A stretch of DNA of 39,457 nucleotides from Verrucomicrobiota bacterium. GTDB taxonomy: Bacteria; Verrucomicrobiota; Verrucomicrobiia; Verrucomicrobiales; Verrucomicrobiaceae. The stretch spans positions 1 through 39,457 of the forward strand of contig VFKE01000053.1 in NCBI GenBank assembly GCA_009885695.1, in the 5' to 3' direction. Numbering within the stretch: position 1 is the first letter of the stretch; every line of letters starts with the position of its first letter. The position numbers and the translations under genes are program-made. The notes under the pieces were generated by a model. It saw only the letters and a program-made list of their open reading frames with translations, did no database searches and was not told the DNA's origin. Positions 22,844 to 31,228 of this stretch are shown piece by piece.

Positions 22844-25800
22844 ATGCGACGCTCTTGCATTCATATCCTGCTGCTTTCCAGCGGGCTTGCCTGCCAGGTT
22901 TTGGCGGCAACCACGGTGCAGTACAACCGTGACATCCGCCCGATCATTGCGGACACCTGCTATCATTGCCACGGTCCCGATTCCGGCACGCGCAAGGCGG
23001 GGCTCCGGCTCGACACCGAGGCTGGTTTTTTTGCCCCACGCGTCGGCAAGGACGGCAAGGAGGAACCACCCACCATCGTCCGCGGGCAGCCGGACCAAAG
23101 CCCGCTCTACCAGCGCCTCATCACAACGGATGAAGACGACATCATGCCGCCGAAGAAGGAGCACAAGGATCTGAAGCCCGCGCAGATCGCATTGATCAAG
23201 GCCTGGATCGAGCAGGGAGCACTCTGGCAGCCTCACTGGTCGTTCATGAAACCGGAGCGCGCTGCATTGCCAGAAGTCAGAAATCAGAAGTCAGAAGTCA
23301 GGAATCCCATCGACCGATTCGTATTTGCGAAGCTGGAGCAAAATGGCCTTGCGCCCACAGTGGAAGCGGACCGCCCCGCGCTGGCGCGCCGGCTGGCACT
23401 CGATCTCACGGGACTGCCACCGAGTCCGGAAGCGGTGGAGGCTTTTGTGAACGACAAGACACCGGATGCGTATGACAAGCTCGTGGACCAGTTTCTGAAT
23501 TCCGAACGCTGGGGTGAGCACCGTGCGCGCTACTGGCTGGACGCTGCGCGCTATGGGGACACCCACGGGATGCACTACGACAACTACCGGGAGATGTGGC
23601 CCTATCGCGACTGGGTCATCAGCGCGTTCAACCGCAACCAGCCGTTCGATCAGTTCTCCATCGAGCAGATCGCGGGCGATCTCCTGCCCAGTCCGACTGA
23701 ATCTCAATTGATCGCCACCGGCTTCCAGCGCTGCAACATCACGACCAACGAAGGCGGCACCATCGATGAAGAAAACCTCATGCTCTACGCGACGGACCGC
23801 GTTCAAACGATGGGCTGGGTATTCATGGGCCTGACATCCAACTGCGCCCAGTGTCACGATCACAAGTTCGATCCGTTTACCCAGCGCGATTTCTATTCGA
23901 TGGCCGCATTCTTTCGCAACACCACCCAGGGCCCGAAGGACGACAATGTGAAGGACAGCGGGCCGGTTCTCGTCATTCCCACGGCAAACGACCGCGCGCG
24001 CTGGACTGCCGTGCCCAAGGAAATAGCGGCGACGAACGACGCCCGCATCCAGCGCAAGGAAAAGGCGCGCGATGAATTCGCCCAATGGCTGGCTTCAGCC
24101 AAGCCGGAGACTCTCAACCAAGACCTCCCGTGTGATGGGCTCGTCGCCCATGTCCCGCTTGATGAAGGCTCGGGCAACGAGGTCAGCGGTGCCTGTGAAT
24201 CCCCAAAAAAATTCAAAGCCACGGGTGATGTGACATGGAAGCTTGATGGCAAGTTCGGTCCCGCGCCCGTCATGAAAGCGGGAAGCACCTTCGAGCTGGG
24301 CGACCTGGGCGACTACGAGAAAACCCAGAAGTTCAGCTATGGCGCCTGGATCAAGGCCGGGCGCAACGGAGTCTTCGGTGGCATCATCGCCCGCATGGAT
24401 GAAAAGAACGGCTACCGCGGCTGGGATTTGTTTCAATCGGACACATCGCTCGCCGTGCACCTAGTGGACAAATGGCCCGATAGCGCGCTCAAAATGGAAA
24501 CAGAGAAACCAGTTCTCACAACCGGAACATGGCAGCACGTCTTCGTAACCTATAACGGATCAGGCAAGCCCGGCGGTGTGAAACTCTACCTCAATGGCGT
24601 GGCGCAAAAACTCAAGGCGGCCAGCAACACTCTGGGCGACAAGTCCAGCATCCGCACGCCAAGCCCTCTGCGCATCGGCCAGCGCAGTGACACGCAGATA
24701 TTTGACGACGGCTCCATTCAAGACGTGCGGCTCTATTCCCGCATGCTGGAAGCCGACGAAGTGAAGAAGATCGCGAACATCGCCCCCCTTCGTGCCATGC
24801 TCGCCGCGGTGAAACGCACGCCGCAGCAACAGGCCACACTCTTTGAGCATTACCTCGCCACGCGCGACGACAAGTTCATTGAGTTTGGTAAAAAAATCGA
24901 TGCACTGGAAGCGGAGCGCAAGGCGATCAGGGAACGCAGTCCCAAGACGCACATCCAAGAGGAGGTGAAGGGAACCAGGCCGATGGCTAATATTTTACTG
25001 CGCGGCCAGTATGATAAAAAAGGTGAGCAAGTCGAAGCCAACGTGCCCGCGTTCCTCAATCCCATGCCAGAAGGCACGCCGCGCAACCGCCTCGGCCTCG
25101 CACAATGGACCATGAGCCCGGAGAACCCGCTCACCGCGCGCGCCACGGTCAACCGCTTCTGGCAGGAACTGTTTGGCACCGGCATCGTGAAATCCAGCGA
25201 AGACCTCGGCATCATGGGCACTCCACCGTCACATCCCGAGTTGCTCGACTGGCTCGCGGTCGAATTTCGCGAAAACGGCTGGGACGTGAAGAAATTATTC
25301 AAGCTGCTCGTCACCAGTTCAACCTATCGCCAGGCGGCAATCAACACGCCCGAGAAACTGGAAAAAGATCCGCACAACAAACTGCTGAGCCGCGGTCCGC
25401 GCTTCCGCATGGATGCGGAAATGATCCGCGACTACGCGTTGGCCGTCAGCGGCACGCTCTCAGTTAAAATGGGCGGCCCCGGCACCAAGCCCTACCAGCC
25501 GGAGCACATCTGGGATCAGGTCGGCCTTCGCGAAAGCAACACTCGTGAATATAAGCAGGATGAGGGTGAAAATCTCTATCGCCGCACCGTCTATAGCTAT
25601 TGGAAGCGCATGGCTCCTCCGCCAAACATGGACATTTTCAATGCACCCGCACGAGAGGCGAGCTGCGTGAGGCGTGATCGCACCAACACACCGCTGCAAG
25701 CGCTGGTGACCATGAACGACCCGCAGTTCGTGGAAGCCGCGCGCAGTCTTGCCCAGAGGGCGCTGCTGGCTTCTGAAAATGATGAGACAAAAATTAACGA

Positions 25801-26032
25801 CTACATCGCCCGCCGCGTCTTGAGCCGTCCGTTGACGGATACGGAGAAGACCATCCTGCAGTCCAGCCTCAAAGACCTCTCCGGCTACTACCAGAAGAAT
25901 GTCGAGGACGCGAAAAAGCTTCTCACTGTCGGTAATTCCAAAGCCGATCCAAAACTCGACGCCGCCCAGCTCGCCGCCTGGACGATGGTCTGCAACCAGA
26001 TTATGAATCTCGATGAAGTGCTGAGTAAATAA
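22844..26032 (+). CDS. secreted PSCyt1/DUF1549/DUF1553 protein with internal LamG-like domain (copy 2)
   Basis: This is a 1062-residue exported protein. The ATG at 22844 starts a good signal peptide (MRRSCIHILLLSSGLACQVLAA). ATGs at 22811 and 22826 are possible, but a TATAAT overlaps the first. Domains in order are: PSCyt1 with Cys39-x-x-Cys42-His43; DUF1549 from NPIDRFVFAKL with a second site Cys334-x-x-Cys337-His338; a LamG/concanavalin-like module at about residues 430-645 inserted in the middle; and DUF1553 with LTARATVNRFWQELFG. In copy 1 the LamG module lies near the C-terminus, so the two are not a recent duplication. A heptamer tandem repeat lies in frame just before DUF1549. The DUF1501 partner follows 17 bp later. 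Confidence 0.9.
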   Translation: MRRSCIHILLLSSGLACQVLAATTVQYNRDIRPIIADTCYHCHGPDSGTRKAGLRLDTEAGFFAPRVGKDGKEEPPTIVRGQPDQSPLYQRLITTDEDDIMPPKKEHKDLKPAQIALIKAWIEQGALWQPHWSFMKPERAALPEVRNQKSEVRNPIDRFVFAKLEQNGLAPTVEADRPALARRLALDLTGLPPSPEAVEAFVNDKTPDAYDKLVDQFLNSERWGEHRARYWLDAARYGDTHGMHYDNYREMWPYRDWVISAFNRNQPFDQFSIEQIAGDLLPSPTESQLIATGFQRCNITTNEGGTIDEENLMLYATDRVQTMGWVFMGLTSNCAQCHDHKFDPFTQRDFYSMAAFFRNTTQGPKDDNVKDSGPVLVIPTANDRARWTAVPKEIAATNDARIQRKEKARDEFAQWLASAKPETLNQDLPCDGLVAHVPLDEGSGNEVSGACESPKKFKATGDVTWKLDGKFGPAPVMKAGSTFELGDLGDYEKTQKFSYGAWIKAGRNGVFGGIIARMDEKNGYRGWDLFQSDTSLAVHLVDKWPDSALKMETEKPVLTTGTWQHVFVTYNGSGKPGGVKLYLNGVAQKLKAASNTLGDKSSIRTPSPLRIGQRSDTQIFDDGSIQDVRLYSRMLEADEVKKIANIAPLRAMLAAVKRTPQQQATLFEHYLATRDDKFIEFGKKIDALEAERKAIRERSPKTHIQEEVKGTRPMANILLRGQYDKKGEQVEANVPAFLNPMPEGTPRNRLGLAQWTMSPENPLTARATVNRFWQELFGTGIVKSSEDLGIMGTPPSHPELLDWLAVEFRENGWDVKKLFKLLVTSSTYRQAAINTPEKLEKDPHNKLLSRGPRFRMDAEMIRDYALAVSGTLSVKMGGPGTKPYQPEHIWDQVGLRESNTREYKQDEGENLYRRTVYSYWKRMAPPPNMDIFNAPAREASCVRRDRTNTPLQALVTMNDPQFVEAARSLAQRALLASENDETKINDYIARRVLSRPLTDTEKTILQSSLKDLSGYYQKNVEDAKKLLTVGNSKADPKLDAAQLAAWTMVCNQIMNLDEVLSK
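23272..23306. repeat. heptanucleotide tandem repeat inside a coding sequence
   Basis: Five in-phase units (AGAAGTC, AGAAATC, AGAAGTC, AGAAGTC, AGGAATC) encode the RNQKSEVRN linker between PSCyt1 and DUF1549. Because 7 is not a multiple of 3, gain or loss of one unit would shift the frame. Confidence 0.85.
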
Positions 26033-26049
26033 CACAATTCCAAAACGCC

Positions 26050-27510
26050 ATGAACCCATTGAACGAATTCCAGCTTCTGGAATCCCGCCGCCATTTCTTC
26101 ACCCGTGGAAAGAATTTACTTGGAGGCGCCGCGCTGGCATCGCTCATCGGAGATGGCTTCGCCCAACAAGCACTCGCTTCAGCCACTGGCAGAACTCCCG
26201 GCCCGCAGTTTCCGCCCAAGGCCAAGCGCGTCATTTATCTGCACATGGTCGGCGGGCCTTCGCAGATGGACCTGTTCGACTACAAGCCGGAAATGATGAA
26301 ATGGTATGACAAGGATCTGCCCGACAGCGTGCGGCAGGGCCAGAGACTCACCACCATGACCTCGGGGCAGACGCGGTTTCCCATCGCCCCTTCGAAATAC
26401 AATTTCGAGCAGCGCGGCCAGTGCGGCATGTGGATGAACAAGGATCTGCTCCCGAACCTCGGCGAAGTAGCGGACGACATCTGCTGGATGCGCTCGCTGC
26501 ACACGGAGGCAATCAATCACGAGCCGGCCATCTGCGCCATGCAGACCGGCAACCAGATCACCGGCCGTCCCTGCCTCGGCTCCTGGGCGTCCTACGGACT
26601 CGGTTCCTCGAACGAGAATCTGCCCACCTTCGTCGTGCTGGTGGCTACACCGACGAACCGCGAACAGGAGCAGGCCATCTCCGCGCGCCTGTGGTCCAGT
26701 GGCTATCTGCCAGGCGAACACGCCGGCGTTTCCTTCCGCAGCAGCGGCGATCCGATCCTCTTTATCAACAACCCGCCCGGCGTCCCCGACAGCATCCGGA
26801 AGCGCACCATCGAAGGTCTCAACGCGCTCAATGAAATCAACTACAAAGCCATTGGCGATCCAGAAACCCACACTCGCATCCAGCAATACGAAATGGCCTT
26901 CCGCATGCAAGCCAGCGTGCCAGAGCTGACTGATCTCAGTAAGGAAACCGACGCCACATGGAAGCTCTATGGCGACGAAGCCAAGAAGCCCGGAAGCTTC
27001 GCCAACACGGTCCTCATGGCGCGCCGGCTCACCGAGCGCGGCGTGCGCTTTGTGCAAATCTATCACAACAACTGGGACAACCACGCCAACGTCGCCGGTC
27101 GCCTGCCCAGCCAGTGCCGGGACGTGGACCGGCCCATCTACGGCCTCATCAACGACCTGAAATCGCGCGGTATGTTTGAGGACACGCTCATCATCTGGGG
27201 CGGTGAATTCGGGCGCACGATTTATTCCCAGGGTGGACTGACAAAGGAAAACTACGGTCGCGACCACCATCCGCGCTGCTTCACCATGTGGATGGCCGGC
27301 GGCGGCACCAAGGGCGGCACCATCTATGGCGAGACCGATGACTTCAGCTACAACATCGTGAAGGATCCGATCCACATCAGCGACTTCCACGCCACCGTGC
27401 TCAAATTGCTCGGCTTCCACTTTGACCGTTTCTCGTTCAAATACCAGGGACTCGACGGCAAGCTCACCGGCATCAACCCGGCGAAAGTGATCAAGGAACT
27501 GATCGTGTGA
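26050..27510 (+). CDS. Tat-exported DUF1501 protein (copy 2)
   Basis: This 486-residue DUF1501 protein is the partner of the preceding gene, only 17 bp apart and so probably co-transcribed. The N-terminus ESRRHFFTRGKNLLGGAALASLI is a twin-arginine-type export signal. Family motifs are YLHMVGGPSQMDLFDYKP, GRPCLGSWASYGLG, LIIWGGEFGRTIYSQGG, and RDHHPRCFTMWMAGGG. It is clearly homologous to the DUF1501 at 12631, but it contains an extra GLTKENYG segment and has a different early region. The fold is alkaline phosphatase/sulfatase-like; the enzymatic role is not established. Confidence 0.9.
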   Translation: MNPLNEFQLLESRRHFFTRGKNLLGGAALASLIGDGFAQQALASATGRTPGPQFPPKAKRVIYLHMVGGPSQMDLFDYKPEMMKWYDKDLPDSVRQGQRLTTMTSGQTRFPIAPSKYNFEQRGQCGMWMNKDLLPNLGEVADDICWMRSLHTEAINHEPAICAMQTGNQITGRPCLGSWASYGLGSSNENLPTFVVLVATPTNREQEQAISARLWSSGYLPGEHAGVSFRSSGDPILFINNPPGVPDSIRKRTIEGLNALNEINYKAIGDPETHTRIQQYEMAFRMQASVPELTDLSKETDATWKLYGDEAKKPGSFANTVLMARRLTERGVRFVQIYHNNWDNHANVAGRLPSQCRDVDRPIYGLINDLKSRGMFEDTLIIWGGEFGRTIYSQGGLTKENYGRDHHPRCFTMWMAGGGTKGGTIYGETDDFSYNIVKDPIHISDFHATVLKLLGFHFDRFSFKYQGLDGKLTGINPAKVIKELIV

Positions 27511-27526
27511 GGCGCGCGGGCCGTTG

Positions 27527-27616
27527 GTAGTTCGACATTCCAATGTCGAGACGAGCGCCCCCTGATACTGCCATACGCTGGGGCAATCAACGATGACACG
27601 ACATTGGAATGTCGGG
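27527..27616. repeat. second GTAG-type hairpin pair (CGACATT family)
   Basis: GTAG at 27527-27530 is followed by the perfect palindrome CGACATT-CC-AATGTCG (27533-27548). The inverted partner CGACATT-GG-AATGTCG lies at 27599-27614 but lacks the matching CTAC. The family differs from GTAGCCGC, and it sits 26 bp before a GTAGCCGC element, so two families are stacked after the DUF1501 gene. Confidence 0.75.
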
Positions 27617-27642
27617 TCACCAAGAACACCTTAATGAATATC

Positions 27643-27728
27643 GTAGCCGCGTTCGTGAGAACGCGGGAAGTTTTGGATGATTGGTCGGCAGGTGTGTTTT
27701 CTTCCCGCGCTCTCACGAGTGCGGCTGC
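27643..27728. repeat. GTAGCCGC paired-hairpin (REP/BIME) element, copy 4
   Basis: The left hairpin at 27643-27667 is GTAG plus CCGCGTT-loop-AACGCGG. The inverted right hairpin at 27704-27728 ends GCGGCTGC, so the foot is GCAG instead of GTAG. The spacer of 36 bp is unlike other copies. It lies between the convergent DUF1501 and ceramidase-like genes. Confidence 0.85.
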
Positions 27729-27781
27729 GTCTTTTAAGAAAAAGCCTGTGCTAAAAATTTCTGCTTCCGGGATGTCGCCGG

Positions 27782-29944
27782 TCAAGGTGCTGCATCTGTT
27801 TGCAGTTTGCGCACACGCTGGCCGGATGCGGTGAAAAGCTGCTTCAATTCATTGGCTGAAACTGGACGATCAAACACCGCAATCTCATCCAGCTTACCCT
27901 GCAGACCTTCGGCGAAGTGTATCATTGAGCCCTTTGATTTCGATGCTGATTCAGATTCGACTTCTGCCATCGTCGAACCATCCATGAAAACCTTAAGCTG
28001 CGAACCATCACTAACTAATGCGACGAAATGCCAGTCATCAGCCATGAAGCTGGTCGGGCCGGCAACTTCCGTGCTCTTGCCATCCGCTAATATTAGCGAG
28101 AGTTTGGCCGTGTGATCAGCACTTTGCCTGACCTGGAGCACATCACCTGTAGGAAGGATTATCAATGAACCGCCACGTTTGCTGGCCCCACTGCGTTCAC
28201 CGAGCCAGAACCAGAGTGCCACGGTGGAGTGATCACCAAGCTTGGGCACTTCGACTGCAAGATGTCCGCCCGCGAAATGAATGGCGCGATTGATCTGATT
28301 CGGGCCGGATAAATTAGAGGATTTGAGCTGCTCCTGTGTTCCGCAGCCAGATCCACTGCCCGCGCCCGGGAGATATAGTGCATATCCATCCATGATAGTA
28401 GCGTCGGGGGCATTCACGATAGCATTGCGCGCCTTGTTGCCCGCGATGTCATTCAAGCGCCAAAAGGATAAGGGTCTGGCTTTGAATACGGCCTCGGCAT
28501 ACGCACCGTGTTCGTCTTTGAGCGGTGTTCGCTTTTTTCCGGAAACTTCTTCGAGCGCGCCCAACAACGTCTCCACGATCCGCGGTTCCGCCTGAACCTC
28601 GAGCCCTGCGGTGCGCGCAGGCCACGTGGTGTAGCCGCCGAGCGTGTGCTGCTCAGGCGGCGGAATGTAGCCTTCGGCACCATTGGCGAGTCCGATGTTA
28701 AAATGAGCCCCCAGCGGCGACTGTGCCTTAAGTTTCAATCCGGTGATGGCATAGACTTCGTTTGGCAGCGTGCTGATGGTGAGATCACCGATGCGAATGG
28801 CTTGCAGCACGAGTTCGGTCTTCTGTTTCTCGTGTAAGAATATTGCCTCCAGCGCATAGACGTCTGGTAGTTTTTTCGGCAATTCACCCTTAAGCGCCTC
28901 CACTTTTTCTCTTGCCCACGCAAGTCGTTCGGCATCCGGCACTCGATATGCCATCGGCAATGTCTTCTGCACCACGCCTAGCGGCACATGACTGTGCCAC
29001 GTAATTTTCTTGTAGGCATCAAATGCACTTCCCGCAACAGCCTCAGAATAATTGTCGAGCGTCAGTTTCTTTTCTGGTGCGCCGTAATCCCTCCATTGGA
29101 GATCTCCACTGGTGCCTTGCGACATCATGGCAACGAAAGTGCCCTCGCTTGATTCCTGTCCGAGCAACTTCGCGATATGCCGCGAGAACGCGCCATAGTA
29201 ATCGGCCGACAGCGGGCTAGAACCGAAGTAGTGCTGCGAGTAGTTCGCCAGGAGCGCGAGTGGCCTCCCTTCACTCGTCTGAACAGCAAGCACACTCAAG
29301 CCCGGGTCCACCGGGCCCGATGGTCCGATGACTTTGGAGCTTTCATGACCAGGGTGCATGTTCGCACGAACGCTCGTGACGCCGAAGGGATCCATGTCCA
29401 CCTTGTCGGCCCTGTGAATCCAACGGCGATTGTGCGTGTGCTCCCAGTCATTCACGGAAGTCCAGCCAACTCGCGCAGGCTGCAAATTCTTCACGGCAGC
29501 CACGATGGATTCGGCTAGTTTCGCGGGCAGCCAGACAACATAGGCAGGATCAGGCCGGGCCCCAAGACAACCCATCGCCGAGACCCCGGTGTGTGTATGG
29601 GTAGCCGAGATCATCATGCGCTCCATACTCACGCCCGACTCCCTGGTCGCGATCTTCTTGGCCTCGTCAATCAACTCCCGAGGCATCATGCATGTGTCCA
29701 CCACACACAGGATGATTTTCATTGTTCCGTCATCGAGCGCGAGGGTGCGCGCCTGAAGCCGGTCCACAGCCCGGTTGGCCATGTACTCGTAGAACGAGCC
29801 GTTCACACGGACAGGAAACTGTAGCGGTGTAATGTCCACAACCGCGACTCCCGCGCGAAAAACCTCCGGTCGGTTCGCGGATTGAAGTGGCAAGACGAGT
29901 GCAAAAAACACCCCGAAAAGTGTGGAGAAGCTGGATGGAGTCAT
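27782..29944 (-). CDS. secreted neutral/alkaline ceramidase-like protein with C-terminal LamG domain
   Basis: This is a 720-residue exported protein. The ATG at 29944 starts a signal peptide (SSFSTLFGVFFALVLPLQSA), and frame upstream of it has no such feature. The first 450 residues resemble the N-terminal domain of neutral/alkaline non-lysosomal ceramidase: AGVAVVDITPLQFPV, the SATHTHTGVSAMG histidine motif that binds zinc in true ceramidases, NYSQHYFG and QGTSGDLQW. The family also includes many proteins of unknown amidase or esterase activity, so ceramide is not proved as substrate. Residues about 500-705 form a LamG/concanavalin-like module (VALWFWLGERSG, WHFVALVSDGSQLKVFMDG), often glycan-binding. 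It is a single gene. Confidence 0.85.
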   Translation of the reverse strand: MTPSSFSTLFGVFFALVLPLQSANRPEVFRAGVAVVDITPLQFPVRVNGSFYEYMANRAVDRLQARTLALDDGTMKIILCVVDTCMMPRELIDEAKKIATRESGVSMERMMISATHTHTGVSAMGCLGARPDPAYVVWLPAKLAESIVAAVKNLQPARVGWTSVNDWEHTHNRRWIHRADKVDMDPFGVTSVRANMHPGHESSKVIGPSGPVDPGLSVLAVQTSEGRPLALLANYSQHYFGSSPLSADYYGAFSRHIAKLLGQESSEGTFVAMMSQGTSGDLQWRDYGAPEKKLTLDNYSEAVAGSAFDAYKKITWHSHVPLGVVQKTLPMAYRVPDAERLAWAREKVEALKGELPKKLPDVYALEAIFLHEKQKTELVLQAIRIGDLTISTLPNEVYAITGLKLKAQSPLGAHFNIGLANGAEGYIPPPEQHTLGGYTTWPARTAGLEVQAEPRIVETLLGALEEVSGKKRTPLKDEHGAYAEAVFKARPLSFWRLNDIAGNKARNAIVNAPDATIMDGYALYLPGAGSGSGCGTQEQLKSSNLSGPNQINRAIHFAGGHLAVEVPKLGDHSTVALWFWLGERSGASKRGGSLIILPTGDVLQVRQSADHTAKLSLILADGKSTEVAGPTSFMADDWHFVALVSDGSQLKVFMDGSTMAEVESESASKSKGSMIHFAEGLQGKLDEIAVFDRPVSANELKQLFTASGQRVRKLQTDAAP

Positions 29945-30031
29945 GCACTGGGAACGGCACCACCGGCTCCGTTCTATCAACTGCCTGTGCCCGCAATGAA
30001 CGTTGCCGAATTTGACCGCCACCCCCACCCG

Positions 30032-30454
30032 TCAGGACAAGGGCTTGGACGGCTTGCAAGCAGAGAAAGCGATGATGCCAAAAACCATGCCCTGCACGAT
30101 TCCGGCGATGATCCATTTCATGATCACGTGGTGCTCGATAGGCTGCACTGCATAAACGATAAGTAAGTTACCAGCGCAGAGCAGGCCCACAAAAAAACAA
30201 ACCACGGCGCAAATCATTGCTGCACCGCCGATGGCGATGCGCAACCAGATCATGGTGAAGGCGGCGGCAATGACGAACTGCCCGCCGACAAGCCATAGAA
30301 AATCCATTTCAGCCTCCGGACGCCAGATACTGGCGGTGGCCATGTAATTGGATTTCAGCCAGACATGATGGATGAAGAAGCCGGTGATAAAGATGCCGAG
30401 GAAAACAGCGAGGATCGCGGCATGCGCGGCGGAGCCATCCATGACTACCTGCAT
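30032..30454 (-). CDS. small membrane protein, paralogue of the next gene
   Basis: This 140-residue protein has four probable membrane helices. The ATG at 30454 is chosen because hydrophobic sequence begins soon after; 30442 is an alternative, and a GTG at 30526 adds an unlikely polar extension. It shares with the gene at 30593-31030 the motifs F-IH-VWLKS-Y, W-R-EAEM, GQF--A-AFTM-W-RIA-GGA and a C-terminal KPSKP. No function is recognised. Confidence 0.7.
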   Translation of the reverse strand: MQVVMDGSAAHAAILAVFLGIFITGFFIHHVWLKSNYMATASIWRPEAEMDFLWLVGGQFVIAAAFTMIWLRIAIGGAAMICAVVCFFVGLLCAGNLLIVYAVQPIEHHVIMKWIIAGIVQGMVFGIIAFSACKPSKPLS

Positions 30455-30592
30455 CTCGTCACCGCCCCCAAAGTGAAGGCCGCAAGCCTCCACACTTTCA
30501 ACGACCACAAATTCCGCGCCTTCCACCGCCCCGGCGATCCTGAGATTGTCCGTCCTTGAGGCGGGTCTTGCAATGGACGCCGGCTTCCGGAC

Positions 30593-31030
30593 TTATTTCC
30601 CGCTGATGTTGGGGCATGGTTTCGACGGCTTGTAGACGAAGAACAGAACCACGCCGACGAGTATCGACTGCGCGATGCCGCTGACGATCCACTTGAAAAT
30701 GAGACCGTCGGGAAGTGGATACACCGCCCACTGAATAACAGCGCTGCCGCTGTAGGCCAGTCCCATCAAAACGCCGAGCGCGATGGCACACTGGATGCCC
30801 GCCCCACCCAGCGCGATGCGCGCCCAGAGCATCGTGAATGCAATGGCGACCAAAAACTGGCCGACGAGCATGCCCGACCTGTGAGACTCCATATCAGCCT
30901 CAGCTCGCCAGAGTTTTCCGGCATCCAAGGCGTAGGTGCTCTTGAGCAAGACTTCGTGAATGAGAAAGTCCGTCGCGCTGATGGCGACGAATGCAACGAT
31001 GAGGGCGATGAGGATGCGTTTGGGATTCAT
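30593..31030 (-). CDS. small membrane protein (DUF-type, unknown function)
   Basis: This 145-residue protein has four probable membrane helices: residues about 5-26, 55-75, 80-103 and 112-136. A conserved LIHEVLLKSTYALDAGKLWRAEADM loop follows helix 1. The ATG at 31030 is well placed. The downstream gene is a tandem paralogue at about 40 percent identity by eye, so this is a local duplication, possibly one operon with a 138-bp gap. The family is seen in many bacteria without assigned role. No partner gene suggests its job. Confidence 0.75.
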   Translation of the reverse strand: MNPKRILIALIVAFVAISATDFLIHEVLLKSTYALDAGKLWRAEADMESHRSGMLVGQFLVAIAFTMLWARIALGGAGIQCAIALGVLMGLAYSGSAVIQWAVYPLPDGLIFKWIVSGIAQSILVGVVLFFVYKPSKPCPNISGK

Positions 31031-31091
31031 GCGTTTGAGGGATAGTGATATACGATATCTCTATAAAACTATCAGGGAGCCAGCGGGACGT

Positions 31092-31153
31092 CCAGCTTGT
31101 CATGCTCTTACGTATCAAGCTGGGGCGCCTCTCATGCTCAAGAATTTGAGCAT
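31092..31153. repeat. two inverted repeats upstream of the glycosyltransferase fusion gene
   Basis: CCAGCTTG at 31092-31099 pairs with CAAGCTGG at 31116-31123, and ATGCTCAA at 31134-31141 pairs with TTGAGCAT at 31146-31153. Both are perfect 8-bp arms. They lie in the 198-bp gap between divergent genes and could be operators or leader hairpins. Confidence 0.55.
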
Positions 31154-31228
31154 TCGCCAAATCACCATCAAAACATGGCAATCGTATTTGCGTGATCACT
31201 TTTGCTCCCTAGAGGTGCGTGTAAGCAG

